Shown here: piece after piece, positions 1 through 5,392 of the stretch
Position numbering within the stretch: position 1 is the stretch's first letter
Layout of the letters: every line of letters starts with the position of its first letter
NCBI GenBank assembly: GCA_937121005.1
Contig: CAKZKB010000110.1
Coordinates: forward strand, 1-7,382
Source of the DNA: an uncultured cyanobacterium
GTDB lineage: Bacteria > Cyanobacteriota > Cyanobacteriia > Cyanobacteriales > Geitlerinemataceae
Length of the DNA stretch: 7,382 nucleotides
Reading direction: 5' to 3'
The notes under the pieces: generated by a model
Seen by the model: only the letters and a program-made list of their open reading frames with translations
Told to the model about the DNA's origin: nothing
Databases searched by the model: none
Program-made: the position numbers and the translations under genes

Positions 1-107
1 CACAAAGCCTTAATGAGAATTACTTCTAGTTAATTGGCACAATAACTGTACCCCCTCAGATCTGGGTATCTCAAACCCGCTCCTGGCCTGGGTTCTAGAA
101 GCCCTCT
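1..107. other. Left-edge non-coding stretch
   Basis: I see no open reading frame, RNA gene or clear promoter here. The only structure is a weak inverted repeat, AACCC at 74-78 with GGGTT at 90-94, around an 11-nt loop. It is probably the distal part of an intergenic region whose other gene lies outside the window. Confidence 0.4.
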
Positions 108-142
108 CTTTTCATTTCTACATCCCTATCAGGGACGGAAAC
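108..142 (+). repeat. Solitary CRISPR-repeat-like sequence
   Basis: This 35-nt stretch begins CTTTTCATTTCTA and ends CAGGGACGGAAAC. Its core is the small stem TCCCT-ATC-AGGGA (123-135), followed by a GAAAC terminus. Known cyanobacterial CRISPR repeats often have this build: an A/T-rich 5' half, an ATCCCTAT.AGGGA stem and a GAAAC 3' end. Only the 3' 22 nt recur in the window (286-307), 165 bp away, which is too far for normal repeat-spacer spacing. The likeliest reading is a remnant or terminal CRISPR repeat, or a hairpin element that resembles one. The family resemblance is from memory, so confidence is modest. Confidence 0.4.
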
Positions 143-282
143 CTTCCAACAATGAACAATACGACAATGAGCAATGAACAATAAGCTCTACTCAATTTGC
201 CCTCTATAATTGCTCATTGATAATTGATAATTGTTCATTGAGGAAAGATTGCCCATTGATAATTGATAATTGCTCATTGAAA
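121..282. repeat. Tandem repeat unit, copy 1 (stem-loop plus heptad arms)
   Basis: This is the first copy of a unit repeated at 286-426. It contains the TCCCT-ATC-AGGGA stem-loop, a run of CAATGAA/CAATGAG-type heptads (150-182), an A/T-rich centre, and then complementary-sense heptads of the form TTGNNNA (TTGCTCA, TTGATAA, TTGATAA, TTGTTCA, TTGAGGA). A second internal heptad block (249-282) repeats the first right arm (209-247) with small changes. Aligned with copy 2 there are only two substitutions, at 130 (C versus A, inside the stem-loop loop) and 253 (C versus T), up to a point where copy 2 lacks three heptads (21 bp). Three bases (283-285) separate the copies. Confidence 0.9.
150..240. 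repeat. Large imperfect hairpin in copy 1
   Basis: Two nested pairs of exactly complementary 11-mers are present. CAATGAACAAT at 150-160 pairs with ATTGTTCATTG at 230-240. CAATGAGCAAT at 165-175 pairs with ATTGCTCATTG at 209-219. The inner pair encloses a loop of 33 nt, and the strands between the inner and outer pairs do not match (4 versus 10 nt). In RNA or single-stranded DNA this could fold into a long two-segment hairpin. It need not be a terminator, because no T tract follows. Confidence 0.7.
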
Positions 283-285
283 AAG

Positions 286-426
286 CATCCCTATAAGGGA
301 CGGAAACCTTCCAACAATGAACAATACGACAATGAGCAATGAACAATAAGCTCTACTCAATTTGCCCTCTATAATTGCTCATTGATAATTGATAATTGTT
401 CATTGAGGAAAGATTGCTCATTGAAA
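286..426. repeat. Tandem repeat unit, copy 2 (three-heptad deletion)
   Basis: This second copy matches copy 1 almost perfectly, except that 21 bp (three TTGATAA-type heptads) are absent near its right end. That pattern suggests slippage or recombination between heptads. Its stem-loop reads TCCCT-ATA-AGGGA, so the only change from copy 1 there falls in the loop and the stem is preserved. A TATAAT box lies at 370-375 (205-210 in copy 1), but I see no good -35 partner. The copy ends exactly at the A of the ATG of the small ORF at 426. Confidence 0.9.
315..405. repeat. Large imperfect hairpin in copy 2
   Basis: This is the same nested hairpin as in copy 1, identical in all four arms and in the loop. 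Both complementary 11-mer pairs survive the duplication. The right outer arm (395-405) ends 20 bp before the ATG of the small ORF. Confidence 0.7.
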
Positions 427-581
427 TGACTTCCATTCGAGATCCAGAAGAGATCGATCGCCTCAAATTGGCTGCCAACCCTCGGTTTCAACAACTGATG
501 GCAGCCGCCGATCGCCGCATCCAAGAAACAGGAAGAATCGAACATCAAGCCTTTTGGGAGGAAGTCGAACGATCGCCCTAA
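426..581 (+). CDS. Small hypothetical protein, 51 aa
   Basis: I do not recognise a family for this small soluble, charged protein. It begins MTSIRDPEEIDRLKL and ends EEVERSP, has no membrane segment or cysteine, and should be mostly helical. A pattern of an NPRF motif, an amphipathic helix and a late H..FW motif loosely recalls the C-terminal half of short cyanobacterial antitoxin-like proteins, but that is only an impression. I chose ATG at 426. The frame is open back to TTG 396, but those codons are translated heptad repeat. GAGGAA at 405-410 is rather far (15 nt) to act as a ribosome binding site. Codon use and GATCG-rich DNA match the neighbouring genes. The gene converges on the Clp-like gene with 15 bp between stops. 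It may be an intact small gene or a fragment whose 5' end was replaced by the repeat. Confidence 0.5.
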   Translation: MTSIRDPEEIDRLKLAANPRFQQLMAAADRRIQETGRIEHQAFWEEVERSP

Positions 582-596
582 CAAATCCAAAACCAC

Positions 597-2846
597 TCAA
601 TCGTCGATCGCCGATCGAGCCTCTTTCGTTTCCAACACCAACGTATCGCCCCGTTCTTCAATGCAGACGATCGCGCCATCAGGAAATCGCCCCCGAAAGA
701 GTGCTTGACCCAAAGGGGTGACAATGTGGCGATCGATGGTTCGTTCCAGTTCTCTAACCCCCAGTTCTCGCGTGTAACCCATTTTAATCAACCATTGATA
801 GGCGGCTTCGCTGAGTTGCAAACTGAGGTGACGGGGAGCGAGACGCTGCTGTAGACTGTCGATGGTTTTGTCAATAATTTGCCGCAACGCCTTCGGTTCT
901 AAGGAATAGAAAATAACAATTTGCCCCATGCTGTCCAGCAATTTGGGGCGTAAGGTTTCTTGTAGCGTTTTGTAAATCTGTTGGCGGTAAGTTTTAGGCT
1001 CGATCGCCTCTGAATTGCCAACACTCAACTTTAGAATAACGATGGTTTCAGCAAAAGACACCGTGCGTCCGTCGCTGTCCGTCAGTTCTCCCGTCTCGCT
1101 AATCTGAACCAGGCGATCGATCGCGCCGGGATCCCCATTTTCTAAATTCTCGAACAGGACAACACTGTGGGGACGAGTGCGAAGGGTGGCCGCAAGTCGA
1201 TCGATTCCATTGCGATCGGCGGCGAACTCCGACAGATCCACCGCCACGAAGCGGCGATCGTCGTCAAACATCGCCGCAGCTAGGGCTTTCGCCAGTTCGG
1301 TTTTGCCCGTCCCCGCCAGTCCCGCAAACAAAAACACCCCGATCGGCCGGTGGGGTAACTTCAGGCCAGCTTTAGCGGTACGAATGGCATCCGTTACCGT
1401 GCGGACGGCCCGATCTTGACCGATAACGCGCTCCTTGAGCTCTGACTCCAAGCGCAACAAACGCGATCGCTCGTTTTCGGTGAGGCGCTCTACAGGGAGG
1501 TTACATCTACGAGCGACGATCGCGGCCACCGCTCGCGCCCCGATACTCTCCCCCGCCAGGGGATCCTCCGGGTCGGCCAGGGGGTTCAAACGGGCGCGGG
1601 CGCAAGCAGAGTCGAGGAGATCGATCGCTTTTTCGGGCAAGCGAAGATCGGGAAGATAGCGCACCGATAGGTTCGCGGCGGCGGCGATCGCCTCTGGAGA
1701 TACTGGAAGGCGGTGGTGGCGTTCCCACTGGGGACGCAAGCCGTTAAGAATGGCGATCGCTTCTTCTGGAGTCGGTTCCTCAACGGGCACGACGCGCCAG
1801 CATCGAGCCAAAACCGCATCCCTGGCAATGGTACGGTACTCCTCGGGGGTCGTTGTGGCCACGCAACGCAAGTCGCCGCGCACCAAATCCGCCCGGACGA
1901 TCGCGCCTCCAGGGTTTCCAGACAACAGGGCAGCCAAGTTATCGATAAACAGGATAACCTTCTCGGCCGCCATGGCCTGCAAGCGCTCTTCCCACTCCTC
2001 CCGATATTGACTTTCAACCGCCGACAGTTCCACAAAGCGGCGATCGCGTAACGGGGCCGGTGCTTGCACGGAAGCGCACCACTGTACCAAGCCTTCCACT
2101 AAACTGGTTTTACCGACTCCTGCTTCTCCCACCAACAAGGGGTTGGGTTGGCGCTGGCTCAGGAGAATGGCAGCCAGGGCGTGAATTTTTTCTTGTCGGC
2201 CAATAAACGGGGACAGGAGGCGATCGCGAGCCCGTTGAGTCAGATCCCGTCCAAACTCCGATCGCCCCGTTATGGATCCCTCTACATCTTCGCTGACCGA
2301 TCGCGAATCGGACAGGGCTGCTGGATCGGCGACGACGGCTGCACCCCCACTGCGGTTGAGACCCATTTCGGCAAACAGATCGTACCAAGGCGGGTTGGGA
2401 GATTCTAAGAGAGCCTCTAAGAGGTGGTGGGGGCGCAAAATCGGTTTGTCTTTACCGTTGGACGAGTCGGCGTTGGCAATGGCTGTCGTGCGCTCGAAGA
2501 CTTCTCGGGAGGCTTTGCTGCGGTGCATTCTTCCCCTGGCGGTGGGGGCCAAGTTCGGCCCGGCTGCGATCGCCCGCAAGCGACGGCGAAAGGTCGAGCG
2601 ATCGATGCCCCACGCCTCTAGACGCGATCGCAAAAAATCCACATCCTCTTCTAATTCGTGCTTGTCGATGGACTTGCTGCCAATGGGATAAGGACAAATG
2701 CGATCGAGATCGAGATCGCACAACTTACACAGTCCCAACAGTAAATGAGCGGGTTCGATTTCCTGGGCGCGTCCGGTTTTGGCTTCGATAGCGGCAATGT
2801 TCCACGCCACGATCGTGCTAGGAGAGTAGATGGCCGTCCGATTCAT
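597..2846 (-). CDS. Degenerate Clp/Hsp100 (ClpB/ClpC-like) double AAA+ protein
   Basis: This is a cytosolic Hsp100-family protein of 749 residues; ClpB has about 860-870 and ClpC about 820-840. The order is two Clp-N-like repeats (about 5-50 and 108-163), a linker, D1 (about 201-420), almost no middle domain (about 421-435) and D2 with C-terminal subdomain (about 455-735). Walker A motifs are intact in D1 (GEAGVGKT, 240-247) and D2 (GLAGTGKT, 509-516). Walker B reads ILFIDN in D1 (N303) and VVLFEN in D2 (E566, N567), where the family has IDE and FDE, so both catalytic glutamates are Asn. In D1 one of the paired trans-arginines is Cys (R348, C349). In D2 the GYVG pore loop is missing, sensor 1 Asn is Ser (S608) and the arginine finger is Ser (S639), while the sensor 2 Arg (R698) remains. 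There is no ClpP-docking loop. It probably binds ATP but hydrolyses and threads substrates poorly or not at all, perhaps acting as a scaffold or adaptor. Start: ATG at 2846, no clear Shine-Dalgarno. Confidence 0.9.
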   Translation of the reverse strand: MNRTAIYSPSTIVAWNIAAIEAKTGRAQEIEPAHLLLGLCKLCDLDLDRICPYPIGSKSIDKHELEEDVDFLRSRLEAWGIDRSTFRRRLRAIAAGPNLAPTARGRMHRSKASREVFERTTAIANADSSNGKDKPILRPHHLLEALLESPNPPWYDLFAEMGLNRSGGAAVVADPAALSDSRSVSEDVEGSITGRSEFGRDLTQRARDRLLSPFIGRQEKIHALAAILLSQRQPNPLLVGEAGVGKTSLVEGLVQWCASVQAPAPLRDRRFVELSAVESQYREEWEERLQAMAAEKVILFIDNLAALLSGNPGGAIVRADLVRGDLRCVATTTPEEYRTIARDAVLARCWRVVPVEEPTPEEAIAILNGLRPQWERHHRLPVSPEAIAAAANLSVRYLPDLRLPEKAIDLLDSACARARLNPLADPEDPLAGESIGARAVAAIVARRCNLPVERLTENERSRLLRLESELKERVIGQDRAVRTVTDAIRTAKAGLKLPHRPIGVFLFAGLAGTGKTELAKALAAAMFDDDRRFVAVDLSEFAADRNGIDRLAATLRTRPHSVVLFENLENGDPGAIDRLVQISETGELTDSDGRTVSFAETIVILKLSVGNSEAIEPKTYRQQIYKTLQETLRPKLLDSMGQIVIFYSLEPKALRQIIDKTIDSLQQRLAPRHLSLQLSEAAYQWLIKMGYTRELGVRELERTIDRHIVTPLGQALFRGRFPDGAIVCIEERGDTLVLETKEARSAIDD

Positions 2847-2936
2847 ATTATTGCACTACCGATCGAAAACAACGATGCGGCCATCGACTTCGCTGTCCTG
2901 ACCGCCAAACCTATCGAGCTACACCCCATATCCCAT

Positions 2937-2967
2937 ACTCTCGGGCGATCCGCCGCTCGAGAGTTTT
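2937..2967 (+). promoter_or_regulatory. Stem-loop in the Clp-like gene leader
   Basis: ACTCTCG (2937-2943) pairs with CGAGAGT (2958-2964), and inside it GGCG (2944-2947) pairs with CGCC (2951-2954), leaving a 3-nt loop and a 3-nt bulge. On the plus strand a TTTT tail follows, as in an intrinsic terminator, but no plus-strand gene ends just upstream. On the minus strand it would lie in the 5' leader of the Clp-like mRNA, about 90 nt before the start codon. It could be an RNA structure in that leader or a terminator for antisense transcription. Confidence 0.4.
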
Positions 2968-3010
2968 CCAAACCTTACGATTTTTAATTCTAGTTCCAGC
3001 GTAACAACTT

Positions 3011-3038
3011 TTTATATCATTTTCCGATAGTGGTGCAA
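3011..3038 (-). promoter_or_regulatory. Candidate promoter for the Clp-like gene
   Basis: Read on the minus strand, a TTGCAC -35 box (3033-3038) is followed after 16 bp by a TATAAA -10 box (3011-3016). Transcription would begin near 3004 and leave a leader of about 155 nt before the ATG at 2846. The long palindrome at 3048-3077 begins 10 bp upstream of the -35 box, a position where a regulator could act. Confidence 0.5.
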
Positions 3039-3047
3039 CAGATACGA

Positions 3048-3077
3048 TGTAGGGGCGATTCGCGAATCGCCCCTACA
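3048..3077. repeat. 30-bp perfect palindrome
   Basis: The left half is TGTAGGGGCGATTCG and the right half is its exact reverse complement, with no mismatch or spacer. As RNA it would form a stem of 13 bp with a 4-nt loop. Palindromes beginning GTAGGGGCG and ending CGCCCCTAC are a common dispersed class between cyanobacterial genes, as far as I recall. It lacks a T tract, so it is more likely a dispersed repeat or protein-binding site than a terminator. Confidence 0.85.
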
Positions 3078-3095
3078 AAACGCGATCGCGTTTTG
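3076..3095. repeat. 20-bp perfect palindrome centred on HIP1
   Basis: The half-site CAAAACGCGA is followed by its exact reverse complement, with GCGATCGC (HIP1) at 3082-3089 as the core. It overlaps the end of the 30-bp palindrome by two bases, so about 48 bp is covered by two back-to-back perfect inverted repeats. Confidence 0.8.
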
Positions 3096-3146
3096 ACTGA
3101 TGTCGTTTGAAGTGTAACGTATCTTATGAAAAATGGTATTAATAGC

Positions 3147-3185
3147 AGAAAAAGGGGCCGGCGATCTCGCCGACTCCCTTTTTCT
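3147..3185 (-). terminator. Intrinsic terminator of the LysM-M23 gene
   Basis: Outer arms AGAAAAAGGG (3147-3156) and CCCTTTTTCT (3176-3185) are exact complements. An inner stem CGGCGA (3159-3164) pairs with TCGCCG (3167-3172). On the minus strand this gives a GC-rich hairpin followed by TTTTTCT, 43 bp after the LysM-M23 stop. The matching A and T runs on both sides mean it could also stop plus-strand transcription. Confidence 0.85.
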
Positions 3186-3228
3186 ATTTCCTCACACCTC
3201 ACTCCGTCGCGGAGTCTTCACTTCCGTT

Positions 3229-5076
3229 CTAGGGAAGCAATGCCATGGGGTTGACTGCCCCTTGACCGGATGGGTGGATTTCAAAGTGCAGGTGCGGCCC
3301 GGTGCTAAACCCAGTGCTGCCCATTTCGGCAATTTGTTGCCCTTGGGTGACACTTTCGCCTTCGCGCACCAGCAGGCGGCTGTTGTGAGCGTAGAGGGTT
3401 TGGCTGCCATCGGGGTGGGTCAATTCCACCAGGTTGCCGTAACCGCCGGGGTTCCACCGGGAGTAGGTGACGACTCCGGGGGCGGCCGCGACGATGGGAG
3501 TTCCAGTCGGGCCGGCGATATCGATGCCTTTGTGCATCCGTCCCCAACGCCAACCGTAACCGGAGGTGAGGGTGCCCCGTGCCGGCCAGATGTAGCCGTT
3601 AAATTCGGGTTTTTCCCGTACCGGAACGTTTTCGATGGGGCGATCGGGCAGTCCGGGGCTTTCGGGGAGAAAGCGATGGGGATCGTTGGGCAGAACCGGC
3701 AGTTCGGGACTGACGGTGCGCGGTAGGGTGGTATCGATGCCTACGCCCGAGGGGCCGGTGGCCATTAATTGTTGGGAAGCTGGGCGAGGGGCGGCGGCGA
3801 TTTCGGCCGTTTCCTCGTTGCTGCGGCGATCGCGGATGGCGATCGGCTCTTCTTCCTCGCGGCCGGCATCCATCAATTCGGGATTGAGGCGAGCCAGGGA
3901 AGCCTGGGTTTGGCGCACCGAGGTTTGTTCGGCGGTCTCGACGGTGGAGGCGTAGCGCGGCCGATCGCTGAGGCTGGCGTAGCGGTTGCGAACTTTGGTG
4001 ACGTTCGTCCGCAGTTGTGCGCCGTAGTGACTCTCGATCGTCTCGTTAGCGGTCGCTTCCGGCTCGGCTGCGACTTCGGTATTCAAAGCGGCGATCGTCG
4101 GTACGTCTTCAGGACGATCGGCGCTTAGGGACGGTTCTTGCTGTCCCAGGGTTTTCGGATCGACCCAGACGAGGTTCGGTACGTCCATCTCGGCCGTGGG
4201 TTGACGATCGCGGTGCGCGGGTTCGATGCCCCAACCGACGATGGTCGGTACGTCAGCATCCTCGACCTCGATTTCAGGGACGATCAGGGACTGGCCGGCG
4301 CGGACAAAATTGGGATCCTCGAGGCGATTGGCTCGGGCCAAATCGTCAACGGAAATGTCGTATTCGGCGGCAATATCGTAGAGCGTTTCGCCAGAAGCCA
4401 CGCGGCGAACCTGGTTTGTATCTGCGGGTTCGGCTTTGGGCTTGGCAGCGCGATCGCTCGGGCGCTCTTCGGCGGTGACGGCTTCTTCTACCGCACCATC
4501 AACCGCAGACGTGGCGGCCAGAGGTGCTAGCGTTTCCCCTTCCGTTGCAGGCGTAGCGATGTCGGAAGCGGGTTGGCGTTCGATGGGGGCGACGGCTTCG
4601 ACTTCTTCCTCAACCCGGAGTTTTTCGGGGGCTGGGTCGATTTCGACGGCCGCCAGGGGTGTTTTGTCGAATTGCGGCGGTTCGGCGACCTCAACGGGAG
4701 CAGCTTTCTCCACCATCACGGGAACGCGAAGCACGTCGCCGGGGGCGAGGGCCGCTTTCATATTGAGTTGGTTGAGTGCGACTAACTCTTCGGGAGCAAC
4801 GCCATACTGCTTGGCGATCGACCAAATCGTGTCTCCCGGAGCCACGTAGTGCTCGGCGTAGGACTTGGAGAACTCTCCAGCCATGACGGGAACGGTAGCA
4901 TTTCCCCGCTCGGGGCATAACAGTCCCACTCCGACGGCGGATAGGGCGAGGGCCAAACCTGCGGCAGAGCGCGGAGTTCTGCGTCGCTCGTCACTACCGG
5001 ATTTGCTTAGTCCGTTGGGCGCACCGACGCTGCGGGCGTGAGCGGACTGGGCTTGGGATGGATGTACTCGTTTCAA
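3229..5076 (-). CDS. LysM-domain M23 peptidoglycan endopeptidase
   Basis: This 615-residue exported cell-wall enzyme has an intact zinc endopeptidase domain and should cleave peptidoglycan cross-links during wall growth or cell separation. A basic N-terminus and hydrophobic stretch (about 38-53) form a signal peptide or anchor. Two LysM repeats follow: about 76-120 (YVAPGDTIWSIAKQYG...) and 224-268 (RVASGETLYDIAAEYD...). A long Ala/Pro/Glu-rich linker leads to the M23 domain (about 494-610). Likely zinc ligands are H515 and D519 (HKGID) and H597 of GPHLHFE, with H564 and H595 as catalytic histidines. The layout resembles NlpD/EnvC-type proteins, but all catalytic residues are kept, so it should be active rather than a regulator only. 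The start is TTG at 5076, fixed by AGGAGG (5083-5088) 6 nt upstream; no nearby ATG keeps the signal sequence. It stands alone, with its own promoter and terminator. Confidence 0.93.
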   Translation of the reverse strand: MKRVHPSQAQSAHARSVGAPNGLSKSGSDERRRTPRSAAGLALALSAVGVGLLCPERGNATVPVMAGEFSKSYAEHYVAPGDTIWSIAKQYGVAPEELVALNQLNMKAALAPGDVLRVPVMVEKAAPVEVAEPPQFDKTPLAAVEIDPAPEKLRVEEEVEAVAPIERQPASDIATPATEGETLAPLAATSAVDGAVEEAVTAEERPSDRAAKPKAEPADTNQVRRVASGETLYDIAAEYDISVDDLARANRLEDPNFVRAGQSLIVPEIEVEDADVPTIVGWGIEPAHRDRQPTAEMDVPNLVWVDPKTLGQQEPSLSADRPEDVPTIAALNTEVAAEPEATANETIESHYGAQLRTNVTKVRNRYASLSDRPRYASTVETAEQTSVRQTQASLARLNPELMDAGREEEEPIAIRDRRSNEETAEIAAAPRPASQQLMATGPSGVGIDTTLPRTVSPELPVLPNDPHRFLPESPGLPDRPIENVPVREKPEFNGYIWPARGTLTSGYGWRWGRMHKGIDIAGPTGTPIVAAAPGVVTYSRWNPGGYGNLVELTHPDGSQTLYAHNSRLLVREGESVTQGQQIAEMGSTGFSTGPHLHFEIHPSGQGAVNPMALLP

Positions 5077-5260
5077 GAACGACCTCCTAAAGGATTCGCG
5101 ATGAACGGTTGGGTAAAGTTACCTTCAGTCATCCGCTTGTGAGGACGATCGCACCAGTGCGAGGAGCGCGATCGCAGACAGCCAATACGACTTAGGCAAG
5201 ATTAACCTGCTTTTTCCGTTTCGGCAAGATCGAGTCTCGATAATGGACTAACGGACACGA
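5077..5260 (-). promoter_or_regulatory. Long 5' leader of the LysM-M23 mRNA
   Basis: If transcription starts near 5260, the leader is about 184 nt. On the minus strand it holds several short perfect inverted repeats: ATCGA/TCGAT, TCGCA/TGCGA with a CTGG loop, and GGTAA/TTACC. It ends in the strong Shine-Dalgarno AGGAGG (5083-5088), which lies beside TCCTTT and could be partly masked. A GGTTAATC string recalls a conserved piece of c-di-AMP (ydaO-type) riboswitches, which often precede wall-hydrolase genes, but the other conserved segments are not evident. I call only a structured leader. Confidence 0.35.
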
Positions 5261-5266
5261 CCGCTA

Positions 5267-5296
5267 ACTATAGGCCGAAATTCGGCAAAATGGCAA
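5267..5296 (-). promoter_or_regulatory. Promoter of the LysM-M23 gene
   Basis: On the minus strand a TTGCCA -35 box (5291-5296) is separated by 18 bp from a TATAGT -10 box (5267-5272). Each box matches the sigma-70 consensus at five of six positions. A perfect 14-bp palindrome, GTCCGAATTCGGAC (5319-5332), lies 22 bp upstream of the -35 box and could be an operator. Confidence 0.6.
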
Positions 5297-5359
5297 CCCG
5301 GTTTGACTGGGGCCGATTGTCCGAATTCGGACGGGGGATCGGTCGAATCGCACCTAACA

Positions 5360-5392
5360 AGGGGAATGGGAAACCTGGGTTTGCATTCCCCT
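5360..5392. repeat. Long stable hairpin upstream of the LysM-M23 promoter
   Basis: On the plus strand AGGGGAATG (5360-5368) pairs with CATTCCCCT (5384-5392), and AAACC (5371-5375) pairs with GGTTT (5378-5382) inside it. This gives 14 base pairs with a 2-nt apex and a small internal bulge. No T tract follows on either strand, so it is not a classic terminator. It lies 227 bp past the trmL stop and about 64 bp above the LysM-M23 -35 box. Confidence 0.6.

Larger units (their letters stand above)
2847..3228. other. Intergenic region between LysM-M23 and Clp-like genes
   Basis: This 382-bp gap holds no convincing gene. From the right it contains the terminator of the LysM-M23 gene, two abutting perfect palindromes, a sigma-70-type promoter for the Clp-like gene and a leader of about 155 nt with one stable hairpin. 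Each is listed separately. Confidence 0.7.

Noticed and set aside
108..426. A genuine CRISPR array
   Set aside because: Only one full-length repeat-like sequence and one half copy exist, 165 bp apart, and the DNA between them is heptad repeat rather than unique spacers.
1586..2035. 149-codon minus-strand frame inside the Clp-like gene
   Set aside because: This alternate frame overlaps the D1 AAA+ coding sequence; its Cys/Arg/Trp/Pro-rich composition is typical of out-of-frame translation.
3017..3202. 61-codon minus-strand frame between LysM-M23 and Clp-like genes
   Set aside because: It reads straight through the terminator and both palindromes, so it is incidental.
3133..3726. 197-codon plus-strand frame antisense to the M23 domain
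   Set aside because: It is a shadow of a GC-rich gene with clear domain motifs on the other strand; its translation shows no family and it starts inside the terminator.
4910..4930. Lipoprotein signal (Cys54) in the LysM-M23 protein
   Set aside because: The residues before the Cys are GLL, and a lipobox needs Gly, Ala or Ser directly before it.
5077..5260. c-di-AMP (ydaO-type) riboswitch before the wall hydrolase
   Set aside because: A GGTTAATC string and the gene context are suggestive, but the conserved CGAATCC, GAGGAACC and AGCTAAC segments are not found in the right order and strand.
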